Shown here one piece after another: positions 8,869 through 17,980 of a stretch of DNA of 64,000 nucleotides. The notes below the pieces were generated by a model. The model saw nothing but the letters and a program-made list of their open reading frames with translations. It was not told the origin of the DNA and made no database searches. Position numbers and translations under genes: made by a program. This stretch comes from Spirosoma sp. GTDB taxonomy: Bacteria > Bacteroidota > Bacteroidia > Cytophagales > Spirosomataceae. Numbering within the stretch: position 1 is the first letter of the stretch; each line of letters starts with the position of its first letter. The stretch spans positions 1-64,000 of the forward strand of contig NZ_JAPLET010000026.1 of the NCBI RefSeq assembly GCF_026391055.1, in the 5' to 3' direction.

Positions 8869-10591
8869 ACTGGCTGGTACTGCGTTGTGATTGATAAATC
8901 TGAACGTACTCGGGGCTACTCAACAGAAGTTCGGCGTGGGTGCCTTTGGCAATAATTTCGCCTTCCATCAGCAACATAATTTGTTCATAATCTTCTACCG
9001 GCGCAATTTTCTGCGTTACAGATAACAGCGTCAGGCCAGGATAGTTCTGTTGAACATTTGCCAGGATTTTCTGCTCCGTATGGGTGTCCACGCGCGCCGT
9101 GAAATCATCCAGTAATAATACCCTCGGATTTAGCGCCAGTGCCCGTGCCAGCATAATCCGTTGTTTTTGCCCACCCGACAAACTGGTGCCCCGTTCGGAC
9201 ACAACCGTCTGGAGTTTCTCCGGCAGCGAATCAATAAACTCCTGTAATTCCGCCGTAGCAATTGCCTTCGCCAGCGACTCATCGGTTACGGTGTCACTGA
9301 AAGCAATGTTTTCGCGCAGACTCAAGTTGAAGATAATGCTATCCTGAAAAACAAACCCGACCTGCTGATGAAACGACGCATCGTCGTAGTCAGTAATGGG
9401 TTGGCCATCGTAGTTTACACGGCCCGAGTTAGGGTTGATCAGCCCGGTGAGCAAGTATAGAAGTTGACTCTTTCCGGCCGCCGTCGGGCCGACAATAGCC
9501 GTTCGGCTTCCGGCTTTCACCGAGAACGACACATTTTTCAAGGCTGTTTTTTCGCCGTAACTGACCGATACATTTTCCACATCGATATCACCCTTCAGAT
9601 CCACGGCCAGTGTACCGGTCTGGGGAGTTTCGGAAACCCGAAGCACCTGATCGACGCGTTCGTACGAAGCGGATGCCTGTGCTATGACGTTACTCATAAA
9701 CCCGATCACAACAATTGGAAAAATCAGTAACGCGAGGTAGCTGTTAAACGCGGCCAGATCGCCCAGCGACATGCTTCCCGAAATCACAAAGTGCCCGCCC
9801 AGCACCAGAATCGTCAGCGCAGCCATGTTTGCGGTAAAACTGATAATGGGGATAAGGGCCGCAAACAACCGTAAAATGGCTAACCCTAAGTCTTTGGCCT
9901 CGGTGTTTGCCGCCAGAAATTTGTCGTATTCAAGCTGTTGTGAGTTCAGCACACGGATAATAGCCGAGCCAAGTATACTTTCGTTAATAACCCGGTTGAG
10001 CCAATCGATCACTTCCCGGCTTCGTTTGAACAATACCCGGACCTTCTTCAATACTAGGTAAAAAGTAACGCCAATAATGGGTACAATCGTCAGGACTGCC
10101 AACGCCAGTTGCCAGTTAATACTGATTAGCAGAATACTGGCACCGATAATGATACACAGCGACGACACGATGGACACAATCGCCTGCGAAACGAACAGTT
10201 TGACCGAATCTATGTCCGACGTCAGGTTTGTCAGTAATCGGGACGGATTTGTTTGTTGAATGTAGTTGAAACTCTGTCGCGAAATTTTAGCCGCCAGTTT
10301 CGTTCGTAGATCCCGTGCAACCCGCTCCGACGCGTATGTCTGGACAATGCTTTGGAGGTACGAAAAAACTAGAATGAACAACGAAGCCCCCAGAAATTCG
10401 ATGAGCATAGTGCGAAGTGCAAATCGACCGGCGGTATAGTCATCTATCCCGTGGGCGATCAGCATAGGCAACACCAGGTTGACTCCGTTGCTAATCAGCG
10501 CCAGAAAAATCAAGAGCACAATCAGCCTTGCATATGGCTTAAGCAGACCAACAAGCGAGATTGAAGGCTTTGAGGGGGCTTCTTTTTTCAT
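8852..10591 (-). CDS. ABC exporter half-transporter, subunit with degenerate Walker B and H loop
   Basis: 579 residues with the same layout as its partner. Walker A is GPTAAGKS (368-375) and the signature is a perfect LSGGQ (471-475). Walker B reads VLLLDD (491-496), with Asp in place of the catalytic Glu, and the H-loop histidine is replaced by Gln527 (SVTQK). Together with the partner's ISLGQ signature this makes one composite ATP site non-canonical and leaves the other canonical, as in known heterodimeric exporters of the LmrCD/TM287-288 kind. It is the first gene of the pair, with a -7 element 33 bp upstream and a hairpin separating it from the SPFH gene. Confidence 0.92.
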   Translation of the reverse strand: MKKEAPSKPSISLVGLLKPYARLIVLLIFLALISNGVNLVLPMLIAHGIDDYTAGRFALRTMLIEFLGASLFILVFSYLQSIVQTYASERVARDLRTKLAAKISRQSFNYIQQTNPSRLLTNLTSDIDSVKLFVSQAIVSIVSSLCIIIGASILLISINWQLALAVLTIVPIIGVTFYLVLKKVRVLFKRSREVIDWLNRVINESILGSAIIRVLNSQQLEYDKFLAANTEAKDLGLAILRLFAALIPIISFTANMAALTILVLGGHFVISGSMSLGDLAAFNSYLALLIFPIVVIGFMSNVIAQASASYERVDQVLRVSETPQTGTLAVDLKGDIDVENVSVSYGEKTALKNVSFSVKAGSRTAIVGPTAAGKSQLLYLLTGLINPNSGRVNYDGQPITDYDDASFHQQVGFVFQDSIIFNLSLRENIAFSDTVTDESLAKAIATAELQEFIDSLPEKLQTVVSERGTSLSGGQKQRIMLARALALNPRVLLLDDFTARVDTHTEQKILANVQQNYPGLTLLSVTQKIAPVEDYEQIMLLMEGEIIAKGTHAELLLSSPEYVQIYQSQRSTSQYEVRS

Positions 10592-10623
10592 ATACAGATT
10601 CGGCTGGATTTGTCTAAAGAATG

Positions 10624-10631
10624 CAAAAGTA
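10624..10631 (-). promoter_or_regulatory. -7 promoter element for the ABC exporter pair
   Basis: Plus-strand CAAAAGTA is TACTTTTG on minus, a TAnnTTTG match 33 bp before the ATG at 10591. The hairpin at 10652-10706 lies directly upstream and occupies the -33 region and beyond. Confidence 0.45.
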
Positions 10632-10651
10632 GCTTATTACTACTGTTGCTA

Positions 10652-10706
10652 CAGCCGGGAGGCAGCGTATCATGGAACACGTCTATGATACGCTGCCTCC
10701 CGGCTG
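10652..10706 (-). terminator. Long perfect hairpin after the SPFH gene
   Basis: Two 22-bp arms (10652-10673 and 10685-10706) pair perfectly around an 11-nt loop. The outer arm reads CAGCCGGGAGGCAGCG. It sits 21 bp beyond the SPFH stop codon on the minus strand and just before the ABC promoter. No T tract follows, so it may act as a processing or stability element as well as a terminator. Confidence 0.75.
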
Positions 10707-10727
10707 CACTACTTGTACTTCCCTGAC

Positions 10728-12680
10728 TTATTCTTTCTCTATTGTTGGCTTCGTTACATCGACAATCTTTGTCGGCTTGCCCGTCTTGCGTTCTTCGATC
10801 TGCTCAAGCAACTTTAAGCCCATCAGGCCATTGAGCGACCCTTCAGTACCGTTACCAGATCCATTGATAACAATGTCGGGAATGACGCGGATATGGCCTT
10901 TACCAATTTCTTCCGTGATTTTGAAACGAGTGAAGTTCTCGTCGCCCATTGCTTTCACCTGCAACTCGTATGCCTCCGCCGTAGAGCGACCGATGGCCAG
11001 AATCTTCTCCGCTTCGGCCGTACCAGTTTTGGCAATTCGCTCAGCTTCGGCGTCGGCTGTCAGTTTGGTAGCTTCGGCATCAGCGGCTGCCTGCCGACGG
11101 CGTGCTTCGGCATTAGCCTCCGCCCGGACTTTTGTGGCTTCCGATTCGGCGCCAACCTGTAATTTCAGGCTTCGGGCCTCTCCCTCCGACTTTTTCACAG
11201 CGGCATCGGCCGTTCGCTGGGCAATCTCAACGCTTTGTTGCGCCTTCACTACTTCGCGCTGAATATCGGCCAGGGCCGTTTCGCGTTCCATACCCTGCCG
11301 TTTTTCCTGCGCCATCCGCTGCGTTTCATAGGTCTTTTCCTCTTCCTGCGCGATCTTCCGGTCGGTCAGGGTTTTCATCAGACTATCGGGCGGTACAATG
11401 TCGCCAATGAGCGTATCGACGGCGTTGACGTTATACACTTCGAGCACCGTACGAATATGTTCGCGAGCTGCTTCCTGTCGTTCCTTACGGGTGCTGAGGA
11501 AGGCAATGACGTCTGAGTCTTGGGCCGAGTTTCGGAAGTAGTTACCAATGGTGGGCTCCAGCACCTGCGAAACCAGGTTATTCATACTGCCAAAGCGGGC
11601 AATCACTTTCGGCGCTTCTACAGACGGAATATGAATGATCTGCGCAACATCGAGATTGAACGGGAAACCGTCTTTAGACCGCACAGTAATGGTTGAGAGG
11701 TTTCGGTCAAGTGCGTGCGCTTCCGTACGGGCGTTGGCCCAGTTTAGCACCAGATTTGTTGTTGGTACTACTTCTACCTTCATTGTAAAAGTATTAATCG
11801 GATACTTACCCGGCCCGATGGGTTCCATCCAGACACCCCGAAATCCTTTTTGAACAATATTGCCGTGTTTGAACGAGACCCCGGTAACGTCTTCCCCATC
11901 TTCGCCAATGTACGAAATTACGACACCAACGTGGCCAATTGGCACTTCAGTCATGGGAATCTCTTCAATCTGAATAGCCCACGGGTTAATATAATATGAA
12001 CCCGCCAGCACCACCTGCGGCTGAAGACCACGATTACCGCCGTTTTGTAAAAAATAATCAACATTCTGGAAGTTATTATGCCCTTCCACATTCTTACCGG
12101 CAATCTGCCCCGGCTGAAGAGGAGCACCGTCCAGCGTAGTAATAATGCCGACCATATTTTCCCGGATGACGGTCATTTCGGCAATCGTAATGGTAAAAGC
12201 ATACGTATTAATCCGGTATGTACCGGGCGTCAGGATAGACGTTTGGCGACCTTTTTGGCCGCTACTGCTCAGGAACCGCTCAGTATCCTGAAAGTTGTCG
12301 GAATCCACACGTCGGGCGAGGATGTTGCCCGTTGGCAGTTCTGCTCCGTCGTTCGAGAGTACCAACCCAATCTTACCTTCCGGAATAACCGTAAAGGGCT
12401 GCATGGTAATGCCATATTGCCAGGGCCAAAGCCACCAGTACAAGCCGGGCGCCAGCGTCTGTGCCTGATAACCAGCCTCGCCTTTGGTGGCAATGATCCG
12501 CCCATCGGGTAAGCCACGGTCGACACCGACGAGTACATATTTTTTGGTTACCAGGCCAATGCGGTCTTCAGGCACGATCACCATGCCAAACAAAAAACGG
12601 AGTACTAATTTGTACAGTACAACCGCGAACAGTAACCCGATCAACCAGGACCAGGTAGACATAAAGGATAAAAACTCCAT
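10728..12680 (-). CDS. SPFH/Band 7 domain membrane protein with four N-terminal repeats
   Basis: 650 residues. A single transmembrane helix (about 11-30) anchors the protein. Four tandem repeats of 65-75 residues follow, starting near 35, 97, 170 and 244. Each opens with a V/P-x-x-x-IGxV strand and closes with a PGxYxxN turn. A Band 7/prohibitin-like domain (about 300-450) is followed by a long Ala/Glu/Arg coiled coil (about 450-600), as in flotillins. Such proteins form membrane microdomain scaffolds. No NfeD-type partner or protease is adjacent. A -7 element lies 120 bp upstream and a long hairpin ends the gene. Confidence 0.85.
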   Translation of the reverse strand: MEFLSFMSTWSWLIGLLFAVVLYKLVLRFLFGMVIVPEDRIGLVTKKYVLVGVDRGLPDGRIIATKGEAGYQAQTLAPGLYWWLWPWQYGITMQPFTVIPEGKIGLVLSNDGAELPTGNILARRVDSDNFQDTERFLSSSGQKGRQTSILTPGTYRINTYAFTITIAEMTVIRENMVGIITTLDGAPLQPGQIAGKNVEGHNNFQNVDYFLQNGGNRGLQPQVVLAGSYYINPWAIQIEEIPMTEVPIGHVGVVISYIGEDGEDVTGVSFKHGNIVQKGFRGVWMEPIGPGKYPINTFTMKVEVVPTTNLVLNWANARTEAHALDRNLSTITVRSKDGFPFNLDVAQIIHIPSVEAPKVIARFGSMNNLVSQVLEPTIGNYFRNSAQDSDVIAFLSTRKERQEAAREHIRTVLEVYNVNAVDTLIGDIVPPDSLMKTLTDRKIAQEEEKTYETQRMAQEKRQGMERETALADIQREVVKAQQSVEIAQRTADAAVKKSEGEARSLKLQVGAESEATKVRAEANAEARRRQAAADAEATKLTADAEAERIAKTGTAEAEKILAIGRSTAEAYELQVKAMGDENFTRFKITEEIGKGHIRVIPDIVINGSGNGTEGSLNGLMGLKLLEQIEERKTGKPTKIVDVTKPTIEKE

Positions 12681-12799
12681 GAATGAAACGGGGTTTTAGT
12701 GGTTAAGAAATGAGATAGAAAACAGTCCGACCATGAGTCGGAAAATGAAGACGGAGCGCCTACATCGAAGTGAGAGATAAGTGTGTCAGATTGACGGGT

Positions 12800-12807
12800 C
12801 AAATGTA
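12800..12807 (-). promoter_or_regulatory. -7 promoter element for the SPFH gene
   Basis: Plus-strand CAAATGTA is TACATTTG on minus, matching TAnnTTTG, 120 bp upstream of the SPFH start. The 235-bp stretch 12681-12915 otherwise shows no gene or hairpin that I can support. Confidence 0.35.
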
Positions 12808-12915
12808 TAATACCCCCTGCTAGTGCGTGACAGAAATCGGACAATCGGCTGCTAAAGGCCTGATTTGTGTAGGGGAATTGATGAATGGAAAGGCACCATT
12901 ACTCTGGCAAATATC

Positions 12916-14352
12916 CTACAACTCCTGCGCCAGATTGAAGAAAAAACCAGCTTTCCCCTGGGCGTTGATGGTGCCGCTGAAACGCATAACCAGGTTGTAG
13001 AAAGAGACAATATCCAGACTCATGCCCGTTCCCATCAGCAATTTGTTTGCCAGTCGGCTCTGGTATTGTTCGGCCACCGTACTATGCACATAACCGGCAT
13101 CGCCGAAGGCGGTCAGATAGGCCGCTACAGGCACGGTGTTGAACTGCCGCACGTGGAGCCAGTTGAGTTGCTTGCGGACATTGAACAGCTGATACCGCAG
13201 ACTATTGCGCCAGATGAACGTCCGCTGTCCGTCAACCACATTAAGTTCATAGCCTCGCACCATGTCATTACCACTACCCAAACCACGCAGTGTAAAGTAA
13301 GGCTGGCGGGCGGGCCAGGTGCTTCGCAGCCGTACACTGCCGGCCAAGTAGAATCGTTTACCCAGTGGCCAGTACCGCGTAGCCGATGTATTCAGATCGA
13401 GAAAGTGAAAGTTGTCGCTCGGTAAAATACCCGATACGCCAATGCTCGCCGAAAACAAGGTGCCCTGCAACGGATACACAATATTATCGCGCCGGTCGTA
13501 GCGGTAAATGTAATTCATGGCCAGAAACTGAAGCCGGTTTTGACCATCCAGAAAATAGTCGGGGTTTAGCCGGGCAATGGTATCGGCGATGGTGTTTCGG
13601 ACATACCGCGTGTCGAGGGTGTGATAGTGATACAGGCCGCGCCGGTGCGTCAGGGTAAGTGCGGCATAAACTCGTTCGCGGAGAACATCTTCTGACTTTA
13701 CGTAAACCCATTTATCAAACTGGGTACGGTATGGGATTTCTTTATTGGTTATATACCCGACGTCGGCTCGCAGACCTATCCTCTGTGCCCGGTCGATATA
13801 CGGTTTGGAATATGACAGAATAGTCCGTTGTAAAAAACCCCGCTCAATGACAACCTGAAGCTTATCGTTATTACCCGTTACGTTGCGGTAACTCAGGTGC
13901 CCGCCGTAAATAACCCGCCGAAAGTCGTGCCCCCTGTCGTACCACCATTCGTTGAAGTTGCGATCGGCCAGGTCGAAAACAGGGTAGGCAATGAAATACC
14001 ACCGCTCCTTCATGGTCACCGTTATGTCCAGTTGAGCCAGTTGCGTGGAGTCGACAGGCGGTGCAAATTCGCTGGTCACGTCAACGGTTACGAATAATGT
14101 GGTGTTGTTAATATTCCGCTGATCCCAGGCGATACGTCCCGGCAGATCAGCAAGACGGACAGAGTCGCCCATATGCAGCGTCATTTCCCGAAGAATGATC
14201 CGGTCGCGAGTCCGGAAGTTACCCTTCAGGTAAACTGCCCGCACAATAACTTTCTGCGTCGAGTCGACTGGTGTGTCGGCAAAAGCCGCAAAAGAAGTTA
14301 CTAGAAAAGCCGTGAACAGTAGAATACGGAGCGGCCACTTTTTCGGAATCAT
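12916..14352 (-). CDS. BamA/Omp85-like outer-membrane protein with POTRA-like domain
   Basis: About 478 residues from the ATG at 14352; a TTG two codons upstream is the less likely alternative. A signal peptide (residues 3-25, ending FAAFA) precedes one POTRA-like domain (about 32-110, VIVRAVYLKGNFRTRDRI). The rest alternates polar and aromatic residues like a 16-strand beta barrel and contains an RGLGSGNDMVRGYE loop of the kind seen in the surface-antigen (D15) family. It is too short to be the main BamA, which carries five POTRA domains, so it is probably a specialised translocation or assembly pore. Substrate unknown. Confidence 0.75.
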   Translation of the reverse strand: MIPKKWPLRILLFTAFLVTSFAAFADTPVDSTQKVIVRAVYLKGNFRTRDRIILREMTLHMGDSVRLADLPGRIAWDQRNINNTTLFVTVDVTSEFAPPVDSTQLAQLDITVTMKERWYFIAYPVFDLADRNFNEWWYDRGHDFRRVIYGGHLSYRNVTGNNDKLQVVIERGFLQRTILSYSKPYIDRAQRIGLRADVGYITNKEIPYRTQFDKWVYVKSEDVLRERVYAALTLTHRRGLYHYHTLDTRYVRNTIADTIARLNPDYFLDGQNRLQFLAMNYIYRYDRRDNIVYPLQGTLFSASIGVSGILPSDNFHFLDLNTSATRYWPLGKRFYLAGSVRLRSTWPARQPYFTLRGLGSGNDMVRGYELNVVDGQRTFIWRNSLRYQLFNVRKQLNWLHVRQFNTVPVAAYLTAFGDAGYVHSTVAEQYQSRLANKLLMGTGMSLDIVSFYNLVMRFSGTINAQGKAGFFFNLAQEL

Positions 14353-14473
14353 TCTCAAAAGTACGGCTTTTCAAAAAAATAAGACAAGTAAATCTCCGTA
14401 TGCTGCAAACGAGTACGTATTATTGTTGGCTATTCGCTAAATCAACAACCATTCTATAAATATAGCGCAATCG

Positions 14474-16003
14474 ATGCAAACAGGAAATATTCAGAAGCCG
14501 AAGGCAACCAGCAAACCCAATTTAAGCTTCTGGCAAATCTGGAATATGAGTTTCGGATTTCTAGGTATTCAATACGGGTTCGGATTGCAGCAGGCCAACA
14601 TGAGCCCCATTTACCGCTATTTAGGAGCCGATGAAGCCTCTATTCCTGGACTTTGGCTGGCTGGCCCACTAACAGGGCTACTGCTTCAACCAATTGTTGG
14701 TGCCATTTCGGACAAGAGCTGGTCACCACGCTGGGGCCGACGGAAACCGTTTATTCTGGCAGGAGCACTGGCGGGTAGTATTGCGATGATTTTTATGCCT
14801 AACTCGTCATACATCTGGATGGCTGCCGGACTGATGTGGATGCTCGATGCAGGGCTAAACTCAGCGATGGAACCGTTTCGGGCGTTTGTAGGCGATATGC
14901 TCAATGACAAACAACGACCTGTTGGCTTTGCCATACAATCGTTCATGGTTGGGTTTGGGCAAACTCTGGCGAACCTGATGCCTTATCTACTGCCTATCTT
15001 GGGTATATCGATGGTCATGTCGGAAGATCAACTGTCGAACGGAATTCCCAACTCGGTACGTTATCCATTTTACATCGGTGCAGCGGCTATTCTGATCTCG
15101 GTGTTCTGGACAATCCGCACGACGAAAGAGTATCCACCCATCAACGATAAGTACAAGGAACCCCACGTTTTCACGGATGAAGAAAAAAAGTCAATTTCGT
15201 TCTGGCACCTGGCGTTAGCTTTGGGAGGGGCTATTCTGGCTTTCTTTTTTGCGGCACGAATTGGCGGGTTGGTAACGGGTTCACTGTGGGGACTGGGTGT
15301 ATTTGCGGGCAGCTACCTATTGCTGATGTTGCCTATTTTCAAAGAAATACTGGCTTCACTTTCGGCTATGCCAACTGTTATGAAGCAGTTGTGGTGGGTT
15401 AAATTTTTCACTTGGTACGGGTTACCACTCATGTGGCAGTACTTATCGCTGGCAGTGGCCAGGCACGCATTCAACGCCCCGGATGCAGTGTCCAATAAAA
15501 TTGGTTTTGAAGAGGGCACTAAATGGGGTGGTCTCTGCTTTGCCATGTTTAGCATCTCGTGTGCCGTTATTTCATTCTTTATTCCTCGAATTGCCAAGGC
15601 CCTGGGCAGTGCGCGGGTTACCCACGCACTATTTCTCACCATCGGGGCAATGGGCTTCTTCCTGACACTTACCTCTACGGATAAGTTGGTTTACCTTGTA
15701 GGCATGATGATTATCGGCTTTGCCTGGGGCTCTATTATGTCGATGCCTTATCTGATGCTGGCAAGTGCGGTTCCAAAAGAACGTATGGGCGTTTATATGG
15801 GCATTTTCAACGGCTTTATCTGTGTGCCCCAGTTTATTGGTATGCTCACTGTGCCCCTTTATTACAAACCCTTGCTGGGCGACGATCCGCGCAATGCGTT
15901 GGTATTAGCCGGTATCTGTCTGCTGTTAGCAGCAGCCTCCTGTTTTCTGGTAAAGGAGGTCAAAGCGACTGACGAACCGACCATTCCAATCGATCTTGGT
16001 TAA
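14474..16003 (+). CDS. MFS transporter, SLC45/sugar-permease type
   Basis: 509 residues with about 12 transmembrane helices. The N-terminus (SFGFLGIQYGFGLQQANMSPIY, residues 27-48) and the loop RWGRRKPFIL near residue 90 resemble the SLC45/GPH-like group that takes up sucrose, maltose or other disaccharides by proton symport. A central hydrophilic loop (about 215-240) separates the two halves. A PfkB sugar kinase gene follows 121 bp downstream on the same strand, which supports sugar uptake followed by phosphorylation. The exact sugar cannot be read from the sequence. Confidence 0.85.
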   Translation: MQTGNIQKPKATSKPNLSFWQIWNMSFGFLGIQYGFGLQQANMSPIYRYLGADEASIPGLWLAGPLTGLLLQPIVGAISDKSWSPRWGRRKPFILAGALAGSIAMIFMPNSSYIWMAAGLMWMLDAGLNSAMEPFRAFVGDMLNDKQRPVGFAIQSFMVGFGQTLANLMPYLLPILGISMVMSEDQLSNGIPNSVRYPFYIGAAAILISVFWTIRTTKEYPPINDKYKEPHVFTDEEKKSISFWHLALALGGAILAFFFAARIGGLVTGSLWGLGVFAGSYLLLMLPIFKEILASLSAMPTVMKQLWWVKFFTWYGLPLMWQYLSLAVARHAFNAPDAVSNKIGFEEGTKWGGLCFAMFSISCAVISFFIPRIAKALGSARVTHALFLTIGAMGFFLTLTSTDKLVYLVGMMIIGFAWGSIMSMPYLMLASAVPKERMGVYMGIFNGFICVPQFIGMLTVPLYYKPLLGDDPRNALVLAGICLLLAAASCFLVKEVKATDEPTIPIDLG

Positions 16004-16124
16004 AATTAAACCAAATTTATTATCTACGCCCACAGGCGGCTCTAGTATGATTTTTTTCCACGCCGGGAAAAACCGTAATTCGTGTATCGTAACGAAGCCG
16101 CCCGTGCGGTCGTAATTCATTTAC

Positions 16125-17072
16125 ATGACAACATCACCCCGCCCCTACGCCCTTCTCTCGGTTGGCGAACTTCTGGCTGACCTGATTGGCCACCATGTTT
16201 CGAACAGTTTACTGGATGCTCAGGATTTTCGCCGGTATCAGGGCGGTAGTCCAGCTAATATGGCCACCAACATGGCCCGATTAGGCAACCCGACCGCGCT
16301 TGTTTCCTGCGTAGGGAACGACAACATTGGGCGCTACCTGACCCGCCAGATAGAAGAGTCGGGGGTGGATACCCAATTCATCACCTACGACCCGCTGGCA
16401 CCTACCAGTATTGTACTGGTTTCCCGAACGGCCGGTACACCTGATTTCGTAGCCTATCGTCATGCCGACTGCCGCATTCGACCCGAACAGCTACCCGATT
16501 CGCTGCTTGCTCAGGCTCATTTATTTCATACAACCTGCTTCGCCCTAAGCCAGCAACCGGCACAGGACGCCATTGTTGATGCCGCCAAACGCGCCAAAGC
16601 CGCTGGTTGCCAGGTAACCATCGACACAAACTATGCCCCTAGCATATGGCCAGATCGTGATCAGGCATGGCAGGTCATCAGTGATTACTGTTCAGCCGGC
16701 GCTTTGGTGAAAATCAGCGAAGATGATGCAGAACGACTGTACGGTAGCCCTCAAACGCCGGATCGGGTATTAGCTGATTTCCATAAAATGGGCGCTGTCC
16801 TGATCTGCCTGACACTCGGCCCCAATGGTAGTCTGGTTTCGTACGATGGCGGTGCCAAGCAATCACGGATACCGGGCAAAAAAATTGACGTCGTCGACGT
16901 TACCGGTGCGGGAGATGCCTATTGGGCAGGCTTTTTAACCGCTTATCTGGATGGGTATGCACCAGGAAATTGTGCCCACGCGGGTGCAGCCTTGGCAAAG
17001 ATGAAGCTCACTCGACAAGGGCCGTTGCCCGATAAAGTTGACCGTAAACTGCTTTATGATCAGTTTGAATAG
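16125..17072 (+). CDS. PfkB-family carbohydrate kinase (fructokinase-like)
   Basis: 315 residues, ribokinase fold. The substrate-binding GGSPAN motif is at 40-45, and the ATP site and catalytic base lie in DVTGAGDAYWAGF (258-270, Asp264 predicted base). The N-terminus SVGELLADL is fructokinase-like, but 2-keto-3-deoxygluconate kinases have the same layout. The upstream sugar permease favours a fructose or similar sugar substrate. The gene ends in a perfect 24-bp-arm hairpin. Confidence 0.85.
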   Translation: MTTSPRPYALLSVGELLADLIGHHVSNSLLDAQDFRRYQGGSPANMATNMARLGNPTALVSCVGNDNIGRYLTRQIEESGVDTQFITYDPLAPTSIVLVSRTAGTPDFVAYRHADCRIRPEQLPDSLLAQAHLFHTTCFALSQQPAQDAIVDAAKRAKAAGCQVTIDTNYAPSIWPDRDQAWQVISDYCSAGALVKISEDDAERLYGSPQTPDRVLADFHKMGAVLICLTLGPNGSLVSYDGGAKQSRIPGKKIDVVDVTGAGDAYWAGFLTAYLDGYAPGNCAHAGAALAKMKLTRQGPLPDKVDRKLLYDQFE

Positions 17073-17104
17073 ACTACCCGACAAGTAAGTACGGGCAATT
17101 TAGC

Positions 17105-17180
17105 TACACAGGCGACATCCCGAATGCAGAAACCGGACTTTTTCAAAAGTGCTTCTTGCATTCGGGATGTCGCCTGTGTA
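17105..17180. terminator. Perfect 24-bp-arm hairpin between convergent genes
   Basis: Arms 17105-17128 and 17157-17180 are perfect reverse complements (core GGCGACATCCCGAATGCA) around a 28-nt loop. The loop contains a small nested stem, ACTTTTTCAAAAGT. It lies between the PfkB gene and the convergent lipoprotein gene and could terminate both. Confidence 0.8.
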
Positions 17181-17234
17181 TAAACTGTTAAACGAAGTCT
17201 TCTACCCACTTGACCACGTTCGCTCAGGAGTAAC

Positions 17235-17855
17235 TCATTTTAACTCGCTTAGCTTATCCAGATCTATCTCGCCAAGGGTAGCTTTAATTTTATCCATACT
17301 AACACCTTTACCCTTTACGGTAACAACAAAGCGTTTGTTGATTAATACGTTCACCTCACCGTCTTTGGCACTGTTGTCGTATTTTTCAAATGATTTGTTG
17401 TTACCAATTGTGCTGGTCTTTTCATAACCGTTTTCGGTTTCTTTATCCACTTCCAGCATAGACCAAGCCGCAAGCCCCATCAACATCCCGGAGCCCCCTC
17501 CATCAACGATGGAAACGTCGATCGTCTCACTGGCATCGGTGTTGCTGTACCGGCCATTTGCAGTTGAGATGGTAAAGCCAGCCGCTCCATTTTTCTCACC
17601 CGTAGCTTCTTTGCGAGGCAGTCCATCGGCTTCATTTGGCAGAAGTTCCTTCAACTTTCGAAAATCAACGGTAGCAACGGGGCCATTTTTCTGCATTTCC
17701 TCAGCCTGAGCAGCCATTTCCTTCATGGCACTCATTGCACCTAATGTCGATACAGACGCTTCGTCTTTAGCTTCCTCTTTTTTGTTCCCTCCACAACTCG
17801 TGAGCAGTATAACAGGCAATAGCCCAGCCACAAGCAGGTATAGTTTCGTACGCAT
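17235..17855 (-). CDS. Conserved lipoprotein of unknown function
   Basis: 206 residues from the ATG at 17855, chosen because the next residues form a type II signal peptide (RTKLYLLVAGLLPVILLTSC) with lipobox LTSC. The mature protein has a charged linker, a helix with repeated Met/Ala/Glu, and a soluble domain with a repeated small-residue strand pattern. Its SIVDGGGSGMLMGLAAW stretch and C-terminal VLINKRFVVTVKGKG suggest an alpha/beta fold. No family is recognised. It is monocistronic between two hairpin-flanked neighbours. Confidence 0.75.
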   Translation of the reverse strand: MRTKLYLLVAGLLPVILLTSCGGNKKEEAKDEASVSTLGAMSAMKEMAAQAEEMQKNGPVATVDFRKLKELLPNEADGLPRKEATGEKNGAAGFTISTANGRYSNTDASETIDVSIVDGGGSGMLMGLAAWSMLEVDKETENGYEKTSTIGNNKSFEKYDNSAKDGEVNVLINKRFVVTVKGKGVSMDKIKATLGEIDLDKLSELK

Positions 17856-17980
17856 AGCAGATATGTAGATAAGGATCAAACAATTCATTAATCCTCGGCA
17901 AACTACATTTCCGGTCCATACAACGGATACTTTTTTGATTTAACGTGATTTGCAAGCAGCAACTTATTCAGACACACCGG

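Noticed and set aside
12865-13425. 186-codon plus-strand frame opposite the BamA-like gene
   Set aside because: No start signal or family likeness; the minus-strand reading has a signal peptide, POTRA-like domain and barrel pattern.
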